Origin: an uncultured Verrucomicrobiota bacterium
Lineage (GTDB): Bacteria > Verrucomicrobiota > Kiritimatiellia > RFP12 > UBA1067
Reading direction: 5' to 3'
NCBI GenBank assembly: GCA_945947925.1
Contig: CAMEZU010000008.1
Location: forward strand, 1 to 19,767
DNA: 19,767 nucleotides
The position numbers and the translations under genes were made by a program. A model generated the notes under the pieces. That model was given only the letters and a program-made list of their open reading frames with translations, was not told the DNA's origin and did not search any database. Positions 5,357 through 12,606 of the stretch are shown here, piece after piece (position 1 is the first letter of the stretch; each line of letters starts with the position of its first letter).

Positions 5357-7537
5357 ATGAAGAAGATTCTGTTTCTTGTGACCCTTGCGGGGTCCTTGGT
5401 TGGACTGGCGAAGACGCCGGGGGAGCTGGCGCGGGAGAACCGGGCGCTGGTCGAGAAGTACGGGAAGTCCGTCGCGACGGTGCGGTACTATGTGAAGAAA
5501 AACGCGGACGGGATCGAGCCGAAGTTCGAGATCCCGTACCAGTGTCCGAACTGCAAGAACACGCACTGGCGGGACGAGGGCGTGTCCGCGGACGACGGGA
5601 TTCCGGCCGAGTTCGCGGGCTACGTGATCGGCAGGGACGAGGTCGTGATCCAGGACGTGATGGTTGCGCCCGAATTCGTTGACCGCATCGAGGTGACGTG
5701 CGCGGGCGAGACGGTGGCGGCGCAGGAGGTGGCGGCGTGTCCTGCGGAGAACGCGCTTGTCCTTCGGACGGCGAAGCCGCTTTCGGCGGCGGTGCCGCTT
5801 GCCTTCACGGGCGGCGGCGAGCCGGAGGATCCGCGCTACTTCTATCTCGTCAAGGAGAACGGCGAGACGGTGGCCTCGGTGTCGGGGAGCGAGGCTGGGA
5901 AGTTCGTGCATCACGTCGAGGCGGGGAAGGACGTCTACGAAGGGAAGCCCAATACGCTCGTCCTCGACAAGGACGGCAACCCCGTGACGGTCGCCTACCA
6001 GCTCCAGGTCGAGCTCGGGAAGGAGACCTTCACGCCGCCGACTGCGTGGAGGCGCGAGCCGGCGGACGCGCGGTTCGCGCGCAAGCGGGCGTTCGAGGAC
6101 CGGCTCCGCAAGGCCGTCCTGCCGGCGTACGTGCAGCTCGAGGCGCCGGCCAAGGAGGACGGTCCCTCGCGCCGCTTCTCGTTCTCGGACGACGAGGCGA
6201 AGGGGAACGACATCGACACGTGCCTTGTCCTGGTCGAGCATGCGGCGTTCCTGATGCTGAAGCTCGGTCCGCAGGAGACGGCGCGTCTCGTGAAGATCGA
6301 GGCGACGCTGCCGGACGGCAAGAAGGTGCCGCTGGCGTTCGCGGGGTCGCACGCCGCGTTCGGGGCGATGGCGGTGACGTTCAAGGAGGGACGTCCTGCG
6401 GGACTCGAGCCGCTGACGCTTGACCGGCGTCCGGCGATCGCGCATTTCGGCCGGCGGATCCGGACGGCGGGCGCGGTGAACAAGGGCGGGACGCTGGAGA
6501 TCAAGAGCGGCGAACAGACGGTGCGTGAGTTCGAGCGCGGGAAGGGGAATGTGACGCAGATCGACCTTGGCCGTCAATGGCTCGGGGTGGCGCTGGGCGA
6601 GGACGAGTCGGACCTCCTGAACAAGCACGGCCTGTCGTTTTCGGAGACGGGGCTGGTCGGACTCCAGCTCGCCGACCGCAGGGCGTCCAGTTCCTGGGAT
6701 TCGGCGAAGTCCGTCCAGGCCGGCGAGCTGGTCGCGCTCGTCGAGAAGCCGGTCTTCGACGGGGAGAACGTGCCGAGGTCGGCGGCGGACCGCAAGCGCG
6801 CGCCGTGGCTGGGCGTGGAGGTGCAGGCGGCGGGTCCGGACATCCTGCGCGAGAAGAAGGCGACGAGCTACTTCAGGGACTATGACTTCGAACGGGCGGC
6901 GCTCGTGACGGCGGTGGCGTCCGATTCGCCGGCGGCGAAGCTGGGCATCAAGGAGGGAGACATCCTCCTGTCGGCGAAATACCCGGGGGGACGAGAGGAA
7001 AAGCTGGTCCTGGAGCGCGACTACTTCTCCGGCATCGACTGGAATGAGGTCTTCGACGATCCGCGTTTCCTCGAGATGGGCGGGACGGCGGAGCTGACGC
7101 CGTGGCCGAATGCCGCGGGCGGCGTCAACGCCGTGCTGGCGGCGAAGTTCTCGGTCGGGGCGGAGGTCGTCATCGCGTGGGTGTCGGACGGCCGGCGCAA
7201 GGAAGGGGCGTGCGCGCTCGGCCTCGCGCCGGTGAGCTACGCGAGTGCGCCGCGGTCCCGCAACCGCGAGCTGGGCCTTACGGTGTGCGACATGACGCAG
7301 GAGGTGCGCAAGTACTTCAAGTTCGACGAGAAGGCGCCGGGCGTGGTCGTCACGAAGGTGAAGGGCGGCGGCACGGCCGCGGTGGCGGGGATTCGTCCCC
7401 TGGAGCTGATCCTGGAGGTGAACGGCGAGAACGTCGTTTCGGCGAAGGACTTCGTGGAGAAGACGAAGGGCAAGAAGGACCTGACGTTCACGGTCCGCCG
7501 CCTCACGGCGACCCGGATGGTCCCGATCAAGCTGTAG
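5357..7537 (+). CDS. Tandem pseudoprotease with two PDZ domains
   Basis: A 726-residue exported protein, cotranscribed with the active HtrA-like protease. It has a Sec signal peptide (1-18, cleavage near G-L-A). A C63-x-x-C66-x-x-x-H70 motif lies near the N terminus and could bind a metal. Residues about 35-232 follow the trypsin-like pattern but lack the triad: the His position reads V-I-Q-D-V-M-V, the Asp position E-N-A-L-V-L, and the G-N-S-G-G-P loop reads G-K-P-N-T-L-V-L-D. Residues about 245-470 resemble a second degenerate copy (I-x-A-T-L-P-D-G-K-K-V-P). PDZ-like domains cover about 484-545 and 638-720, with S-P-A-A-K-L-G-I-K-E-G-D-I in the first. It may serve as a substrate-binding partner or regulator of the neighbouring protease. 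The alignment of the dead domains was made by eye. Confidence 0.7.
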   Translation: MKKILFLVTLAGSLVGLAKTPGELARENRALVEKYGKSVATVRYYVKKNADGIEPKFEIPYQCPNCKNTHWRDEGVSADDGIPAEFAGYVIGRDEVVIQDVMVAPEFVDRIEVTCAGETVAAQEVAACPAENALVLRTAKPLSAAVPLAFTGGGEPEDPRYFYLVKENGETVASVSGSEAGKFVHHVEAGKDVYEGKPNTLVLDKDGNPVTVAYQLQVELGKETFTPPTAWRREPADARFARKRAFEDRLRKAVLPAYVQLEAPAKEDGPSRRFSFSDDEAKGNDIDTCLVLVEHAAFLMLKLGPQETARLVKIEATLPDGKKVPLAFAGSHAAFGAMAVTFKEGRPAGLEPLTLDRRPAIAHFGRRIRTAGAVNKGGTLEIKSGEQTVREFERGKGNVTQIDLGRQWLGVALGEDESDLLNKHGLSFSETGLVGLQLADRRASSSWDSAKSVQAGELVALVEKPVFDGENVPRSAADRKRAPWLGVEVQAAGPDILREKKATSYFRDYDFERAALVTAVASDSPAAKLGIKEGDILLSAKYPGGREEKLVLERDYFSGIDWNEVFDDPRFLEMGGTAELTPWPNAAGGVNAVLAAKFSVGAEVVIAWVSDGRRKEGACALGLAPVSYASAPRSRNRELGLTVCDMTQEVRKYFKFDEKAPGVVVTKVKGGGTAAVAGIRPLELILEVNGENVVSAKDFVEKTKGKKDLTFTVRRLTATRMVPIKL

Positions 7538-7562
7538 GGACTATACGGCTGAGGGCGGTTTT

Positions 7563-7571
7563 TGGTATAAT
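7563..7571 (+). promoter_or_regulatory. Extended -10 promoter, nearly no leader
   Basis: TGGTATAAT is a perfect extended -10 element in the 43-base gap after the pseudoprotease gene. It ends 9 bases before a GTG start at 7581, leaving a leader of roughly 0-3 bases. No ribosome site fits. It should drive the three-gene envelope operon 7581-10050. Confidence 0.8.
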
Positions 7572-7580
7572 AGCGCTCTC

Positions 7581-8546
7581 GTGAAACACCTTATTGCCAT
7601 TTTTTCTTTGTTTTCCTGCATTTTGAGTGCGGGGGCGGCGTGGTATTGGCCGTTTGGCGGCGATGATTCGGCCAAGGACAGGCCCCGACTTTCGACGCTG
7701 ATGGAGCCGGCGGTCAGGCTGATCGATTCCGCTTCGGACCTCGCGGACGAGGGCAAAGTCGACGAAGCGGTTGAGGACTACCGCAAGGCGCTGGACGAGC
7801 TGGCGCGCATCGAGATCGAGAATCCCGAGCGGGCGGCCCTGCCCGAGTTCGCGTCCGTCCGCAACAAGCGGGCGTTCATCGAGTCCGCCATCGATTCCCT
7901 GCTGTTTACCCAGGCCGAGCGCAATGCGCGGGCGGTGGCGGTGACGGACACGACGGAGCTGGAGCGTCGGTATGCCGAGGAGCGTGCGGCCCGGGCGGCG
8001 GCGCGGGCGAACCGGGGAAAGACGTCCTCCGACCGCGGTCGCGAGAAGGCTCCGAAGTCTGTTTCCGACAGCGCGTCGGCCCCCTCGCCGGAGGTTCCGC
8101 CGGCGAAACCGGCGGCTGTGGCGAAGCCGGCGGAGGACAAGACGTCGAGCGGTCAGCAGCCGATGCAGGGGCAGTCTGATCTTTCGCCGGCCGAGCGCCG
8201 ACGGGATCTGCTGCTCAACGCGCGCAACGCGTTGCAAAGGAAGGCTTATGGAGCGGCCCTGGAGGACATCAACCAGGTGCTCAAGGAGAAGCCGAACGAC
8301 GCAGCGGCGCTGAACCTGCGGGCGATGGTCGAGAAGGCGTCGGGTGATGCGGAGGCGGCGGAGCAGACGCTGACGCAGCTGATCCGCACGAATCCGACGG
8401 TCTACTATGGCTTTTACAACCTGGCCAAGCTCATTCTCGAGACGAGGGGCGAGGCCGGGCGGCAGGCGGCGCGCCGCTATTACCTGAGCGGCAGGGAGTC
8501 CTGCGGGGGTCCGGTCGATGCGTTTCTGGAGGAGAAGCTGAAATGA
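7581..8546 (+). CDS. Secreted TPR protein
   Basis: A 321-residue exported protein starting with GTG; the next in-frame Met (about residue 42) would remove the signal peptide, so GTG is the start. Residues 1-19 form a Sec signal peptide, cleaved near A-G-A-A. Residues about 40-110 and 205-300 contain TPR-like helix pairs (A-V-E-D-Y-R-K-A-L-D; A-L-E-D-I-N-Q-V-L-K-E-K-P-N-D). Between them lies an Ala/Arg-rich helix (about 130-165) and a low-complexity Pro/Ala/Lys linker. TPRs bind partner proteins; no catalytic motif is seen. Its stop overlaps the next start (ATGA at 8543), so it is coupled to the LolA-like gene and the AsmA-like gene, and a shared role in envelope assembly is likely but inferred. 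Confidence 0.8.
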   Translation: MKHLIAIFSLFSCILSAGAAWYWPFGGDDSAKDRPRLSTLMEPAVRLIDSASDLADEGKVDEAVEDYRKALDELARIEIENPERAALPEFASVRNKRAFIESAIDSLLFTQAERNARAVAVTDTTELERRYAEERAARAAARANRGKTSSDRGREKAPKSVSDSASAPSPEVPPAKPAAVAKPAEDKTSSGQQPMQGQSDLSPAERRRDLLLNARNALQRKAYGAALEDINQVLKEKPNDAAALNLRAMVEKASGDAEAAEQTLTQLIRTNPTVYYGFYNLAKLILETRGEAGRQAARRYYLSGRESCGGPVDAFLEEKLK

Positions 8547-9232
8547 AGCGGTTGTCTACAGTCCTTGCCGTCCTGCTCGCGGTCCTGTCCGTCCCGGCTT
8601 TGGCCGAAGAGGCGACCGGCGCGGCGGACGCGCTGTCGTCGCTGTCGCAGGAGCAGGTGATTTCTGACGACTGCACGCCCGCGCGGGTGCTCGAGCTTTG
8701 CCGGGCGATGGTGCCGGCGGACGTCGTCATCGGCGGCCGGGTCAACCGCCGGAGCCGTCACGGCCGGACGGTCGCGTCCTACGGGTTTGTCCTCAAGCGG
8801 CGGGCCGGGGTGACGGAACTCGAGCTACGCGACGAGAAGGGCGAGGCGGTTGCCTTCGAGAAGGGCGGGCGGATTTTGGATACAGACCTGACCTGGAATG
8901 ACCTCGCGATGGATTTCCTCTGGTGGAAGGACGTTTCTTTCGACGAGAAGGCCGAAGCCGAGTCGATGTCCGGGATTCTCTGCAAGGTGCTGTTCCTGAA
9001 GCAGGGCGACCATGCGTACCGGGCGTGGATCGACCGTCGCACGGGGGCGATGCTCCAGGCGAACGAGCTGGTCCTGAAGGACGGCGCGTGGACGACGGTG
9101 CGCGAGGTCTTCTGCACGAGTCTGAAGAAGTTCGGCGAACGTTGGGCGCCGAAGAACATCGAGGTCGGGCCGACGAACGGACCGAAATACCGTACGAAAA
9201 TCGTCATTGAGAGCGTGGAGGACCTGAAATGA
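8543..9232 (+). CDS. LolA-like outer-membrane lipoprotein-sorting protein
   Basis: A 229-residue periplasmic protein with a signal peptide cleaved after A-L-A (residue 21). The rest fits the LolA-like fold, made of long beta-strands that form an open barrel for lipids. The pattern T-W-N-D-L-A-M-D-F-L-W-W-K-D followed by M-S-G-I-L-C-K-V-L-F, then Y-R-A-W-I-D-R-R-T-G-A-M-L-Q-A-N-E, is that of the outer-membrane lipoprotein-sorting family found in many non-proteobacterial diderms. GGAGG lies before the ATG, which overlaps the previous stop by 4 bases, and the stop overlaps the next gene the same way. No LolCDE transporter is in the window, so whether it carries lipoproteins or other lipids is unknown. 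Confidence 0.72.
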   Translation: MKRLSTVLAVLLAVLSVPALAEEATGAADALSSLSQEQVISDDCTPARVLELCRAMVPADVVIGGRVNRRSRHGRTVASYGFVLKRRAGVTELELRDEKGEAVAFEKGGRILDTDLTWNDLAMDFLWWKDVSFDEKAEAESMSGILCKVLFLKQGDHAYRAWIDRRTGAMLQANELVLKDGAWTTVREVFCTSLKKFGERWAPKNIEVGPTNGPKYRTKIVIESVEDLK

Positions 9233-10050
9233 GTGCAAAACCGAAGAAGGTCGTGAAGATCGTCCTGTGGACGCTGTCCGGCATCGTCGGTTTCGTGCTC
9301 CTTGCCCTGCTGATGATTCCGCTGTGGATCGGTCCGGTCGGCACGAGCGTGGCGAACAGTGTCGTGCCGGAGCTGACGGGTACGGCCTTCAACCTGGGCG
9401 AGTTTGCGCTCAATCCGTATTCGGGTCGGGTCCATCTCGGCAAGATCGTGCTGCAGAACCCCGCGGACGAGACAAGCGAGTCCGAACCGAACGCGCTGAC
9501 GCTCGAGTCGGTTGATGTCCTGATGGACACGACGTCGCTGCTGTCGGACACGATCGTGATCCACGACCTCACGGTCAAGGGACTCTACCTCTACGGCAAC
9601 GCCAGCCTGGCGAACCTCTTCAAGATCATCGATCACGTCAAGGCGCAGGGCTCGGAGGAGGAGAAGGAAGAGGGCGGCAAGAAGGTCGTCATCGAGAAGC
9701 TGACGATTGCCGATGCGAAGGTCAAGTACAGCCTTCTGCCGGCGCTTCCGCTGCCGACGATCACGCTGGAAGGAATCGGCAAGCCGGAGGAGCCCGCGAC
9801 CGAGGAAGCGGCCTGGACGAAGGTCGGCGAGGCCGTCTCGGACGCGTCGGTCAAGGCGATCAAGGCGTCCAACGCGCTGGTCGGCGTGACGCTTGAGAAG
9901 GCGATTTCGCTCGGGTCGTCGGCGAAGGAGGCGCTCGGCAGCAGCCTTGAGGCGCTCGGCAACCTCGGCGGCAGCGTGGTCGACGGCGCCTCGGATGCGG
10001 TCGGCAAGGGCGTTGACGCGCTGAAGGGCCTGAATCCCTTCGGCAAGTGA
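9229..10050 (+). CDS. Short AsmA-like membrane protein
   Basis: A 273-residue protein with one N-terminal transmembrane helix (about 10-34). It is followed by an AsmA-type beta region (about 38-185), with L-N-P-Y-S-G-R-V-H-L-G-K-I-V-L-Q-N-P, then S-L-L-S-D-T-I-V-I-H-D-L and K-K-V-V-I-E-K-L-T-I-A-D-A-K-V. AsmA relatives are thought to help move phospholipids between membranes. It is short for the group: the long repeating groove is missing, and residues about 195-273 are instead an Ala/Ser/Gly-rich helical tail ending in L-N-P-F-G-K. GGAGG precedes the ATG, which overlaps the LolA-like stop. Pairing with a LolA-like protein supports an envelope lipid or lipoprotein role (inference). Confidence 0.72.
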   Translation: MSAKPKKVVKIVLWTLSGIVGFVLLALLMIPLWIGPVGTSVANSVVPELTGTAFNLGEFALNPYSGRVHLGKIVLQNPADETSESEPNALTLESVDVLMDTTSLLSDTIVIHDLTVKGLYLYGNASLANLFKIIDHVKAQGSEEEKEEGGKKVVIEKLTIADAKVKYSLLPALPLPTITLEGIGKPEEPATEEAAWTKVGEAVSDASVKAIKASNALVGVTLEKAISLGSSAKEALGSSLEALGNLGGSVVDGASDAVGKGVDALKGLNPFGK

Positions 10051-10073
10051 GTTAGATTTGTAGGGCAAAGGTT

Positions 10074-10087
10074 GAAAAGGGAAAAGG
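10074..10087 (+). repeat. GAAAAGG heptamer, two tandem copies
   Basis: Two perfect copies of GAAAAGG, with an imperfect copy GCAAAGG at 10065-10071, lie in the 44-base gap before the glycogen phosphorylase start at 10095. The second copy runs into AAGGGA, which may act as the ribosome site. Confidence 0.6.
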
Positions 10088-10094
10088 GATCCAA

Positions 10095-12560
10095 ATGGAA
10101 AAGAAAGCAACGAAGAAGAAAGACCGTCGTGTCGAGTCGTCCGTCGAGGGCCTCAAGGAGGACTTCGCGTGGCATCTCCGCTACACCGTCGCCAAGAGCG
10201 AGGAGAACGCGACCGACCGCGACCACTACACGGCGTTTGCGAACGCCGTCCGTGACCGCATCGTCGAGCGCTGGATCAACACGCAGGAGGTGTATCACAA
10301 GGAGAACACGAGGCGCGTCTACTATCTGTCGCTCGAGTTCCTGATGGGCCGCCTCCTTGGCAACAACGTCATCAACCTCAAGGCCGACCAGGACTGCCGC
10401 GAAGCGCTCAAGGACTACGGCATCGACTGGAACGACCTGCGCGACTTCGAGACCGACGCCGGACTCGGCAACGGCGGCCTCGGCCGTCTCGCGGCGTGCT
10501 ACCTCGACTCGATGGCGACGCTGGAGCTCGCGGGCATGGGCTACGGCCTCCGCTACGACTACGGCATCTTCCGCCAGAAGATCGTCAACGGCAACCAGGT
10601 CGAGGAGCCCGACCGCTGGCTCAAGGACGGCTATCCGTGGGAGATGCCGCGTCCGGAGTACGCGCAGCACGTCCACTTCGGCGGACACGTCGAGTGCGCG
10701 ACGATCAAGGGCCGCCAGCAGTGGCGCTGGGTCCCGGCCGAGACGGTCCAGGGCATTCCGTACGACCTGCCGATCGTCGGCTACCGGAACGCCGTCAACT
10801 CGCTCCGCCTGTGGTCCGCGAAGGCCGCCGACGACTTCGACCTCGACCACTTCAACAAGGGCGACTACGTGAACGCGGTCGAGACGAAGGTGCTCGCCGA
10901 GAACCTCACGAAGGTCCTTTATCCGAACGACAACACGATGGCCGGCAAGGAGCTCCGCCTCCGCCAGCAGTACTTCTTCGTGTCCTGCTCGCTGCGCGAC
11001 ATCCTGCGCCGCTATCTCCAGGACAACAAGGGCTGGGACGCGCTTCCCGACAAGGTGTTCATCCACCTCAACGAGACGCACCCGGCGCTCGTCATCCCGG
11101 ACCTCATGCGCATCCTCATCGACGAGGAGGGCCTCGACTGGGACAAGGCGTGGGACCTCACCCGCCGCTCGGTCGGCTACACGAACCACACGATCCTCCC
11201 CGAGGCGCTCGAGAAGTGGCCGGTCGCGATGATGGAGCGCCTGCTGCCGCGTCACCTCCAGATCATCTACGAGATCAACGGCCGCTTCCTGCAGCAGATC
11301 TCGTCGCTGTATCCGGGCGACGTCAAGCGTCTGCAGCGCATGTCGCTCATCGACGAGAACGGCGAGCGCTATGTCCGCATGGCCAACATGTGCCTCGTCG
11401 CGAGCTCGTCCGTCAACGGCGTCGCGGAGCTCCACACGCAGATCCTCAAGGACTCGCTCTTCCACGACTTCTACGAGCTCTGGCCGAACAAGTTCTTCAA
11501 CGTCACGAACGGCATCACGCCGCGCCGATGGCTCCTCAAGGCCAATCCGCCGCTCGCGCAGCTCATCACCGAGTCGATTGGCGACAGCTGGATCACGCAC
11601 CTCGACGAGCTCAAGAAGCTCGAGAAGTTCACGAACGACAAGAACTTCCTCGATGCGCTCAAGAAGATCAAGGTGTCGAACAAGGGCATCCTCTCCAACT
11701 ACGTCATGAAGAACCTCGGCGTCAAGCTCGACCCGGAGGCGATCTTCGACGTCCAGGTGAAGCGCTTGCACGAGTACAAGCGCCAGCTGCTGCTCGTCCT
11801 GTACATCATCATCTTCTACAACCGCCTCATCAACGATCCCACGTTCGATCCGCAGCCGCGCTGCTTCATCTTCGCGGCCAAGGCTGCTCCGGGCTACTAC
11901 ATGGCGAAGCTCATCATCCGCCTCATCCACGGCGTGGCGGGCGTCGTCAACGCGAACCCGAAGACGCGCGGCAAGCTCTCGGTCGTGTTCCTTCCCGACT
12001 ACCGCGTCTCGCTCGCGGAGAAGATCATGCCGGCGGCGGAAGTCTCCGAGCAGATCTCGCTTGCGGGCATGGAGGCCTCGGGTACGGGCAACATGAAGTT
12101 CATGATGAACGGCGCCCTTACCCTCGGCACCTTCGACGGCGCGAACGTCGAGATCAACCAGGAGGTCGGCGACGAGAACATGTTCCTCTTCGGCATGCGC
12201 ACCGAGGACGTCGCGAAGAAGCGTCCGGGCTATGTCTCGAAGGACTACTACAACAAGGACCCGGAGATCAAGATGGCTCTCGACATGATCAAGGCGAACG
12301 TCTTCTCGCTCCTCGAGCCCGGTCTCTTCGCCCCGATCATCCGCTCGCTCCTCGACTACAACGACTACTACATGCTCCTGGCGGACCTCAAGAGCTACAT
12401 TGAGGCTCAGGACCGTGTGGACGCGACGTATCGCAACGCGAAGAAGTGGAATACGATGTCCCTCATCAACATCGCCCGTTCCGGCCGCTTCTCGTCCGAC
12501 CGCGCGATTCTCGAGTACGCGAAGGACATCTGGCACATCAGCCCCGTCTCCTTCAACTGA
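10095..12560 (+). CDS. glgP: Glycogen/starch phosphorylase
   Basis: Releases glucose-1-phosphate from alpha-1,4-glucans with phosphate; cytoplasmic, PLP-dependent. The 821 residues match the usual 800-840. Recognisable signatures are Y-Y-L-S-L-E-F-L-M-G-R (early), G-L-G-N-G-G-L-G-R-L-A-A-C-Y-L-D-S, D-V-Q-V-K-R-L-H-E-Y-K-R-Q, and E-A-S-G-T-G-N-M-K-F. Lys668 in the last of these is the PLP lysine, and T-F-D-G-A-N-V-E-I follows. A start region M-E-K-K-A-T-K-K-K, rich in lysine, is not conserved in the family. It lies 44 bases after the AsmA-like gene with no clear promoter, so it may be read through or use a weak one. Glycogen synthesis genes are not in the window. Codon use is extremely regular (C/G third positions), consistent with high expression. 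Confidence 0.97.
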   Translation: MEKKATKKKDRRVESSVEGLKEDFAWHLRYTVAKSEENATDRDHYTAFANAVRDRIVERWINTQEVYHKENTRRVYYLSLEFLMGRLLGNNVINLKADQDCREALKDYGIDWNDLRDFETDAGLGNGGLGRLAACYLDSMATLELAGMGYGLRYDYGIFRQKIVNGNQVEEPDRWLKDGYPWEMPRPEYAQHVHFGGHVECATIKGRQQWRWVPAETVQGIPYDLPIVGYRNAVNSLRLWSAKAADDFDLDHFNKGDYVNAVETKVLAENLTKVLYPNDNTMAGKELRLRQQYFFVSCSLRDILRRYLQDNKGWDALPDKVFIHLNETHPALVIPDLMRILIDEEGLDWDKAWDLTRRSVGYTNHTILPEALEKWPVAMMERLLPRHLQIIYEINGRFLQQISSLYPGDVKRLQRMSLIDENGERYVRMANMCLVASSSVNGVAELHTQILKDSLFHDFYELWPNKFFNVTNGITPRRWLLKANPPLAQLITESIGDSWITHLDELKKLEKFTNDKNFLDALKKIKVSNKGILSNYVMKNLGVKLDPEAIFDVQVKRLHEYKRQLLLVLYIIIFYNRLINDPTFDPQPRCFIFAAKAAPGYYMAKLIIRLIHGVAGVVNANPKTRGKLSVVFLPDYRVSLAEKIMPAAEVSEQISLAGMEASGTGNMKFMMNGALTLGTFDGANVEINQEVGDENMFLFGMRTEDVAKKRPGYVSKDYYNKDPEIKMALDMIKANVFSLLEPGLFAPIIRSLLDYNDYYMLLADLKSYIEAQDRVDATYRNAKKWNTMSLINIARSGRFSSDRAILEYAKDIWHISPVSFN

Positions 12561-12574
12561 GGACGGACGGACGG
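12561..12574 (+). repeat. GGAC tetramer run
   Basis: GGACGGACGGACGG directly follows the glgP stop, in the 46-base gap before the FAD oxidoreductase. It may be chance in such a G-rich genome, but it is one more short tandem repeat in an intergenic gap. Confidence 0.4.
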
Positions 12575-12606
12575 CGAAGCCGACGAAACGGACTGGACCG
12601 AGAACC

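Noticed and set aside
3971..6628. An 885-codon open frame on the - strand across the protease genes
   Set aside because: Same antisense effect of GC-rich codon use; composition is Arg/His/Leu-heavy and no domain is seen.
7538..7562. GGGCGGTTTTT as a rho-independent terminator
   Set aside because: There is a short T run after G/C-rich sequence, but I could not find a stable stem before it.
10053..10058. TAGATT as a -10 box for glgP
   Set aside because: Weak match, no TG extension and no -35; it also breaks the spacing rule of the four clear promoters.
10496..12403. A 635-codon + strand open frame inside glgP in another frame
   Set aside because: Out-of-frame shadow rich in Arg, Pro, Gly and His; glgP motifs in the main frame are unambiguous.
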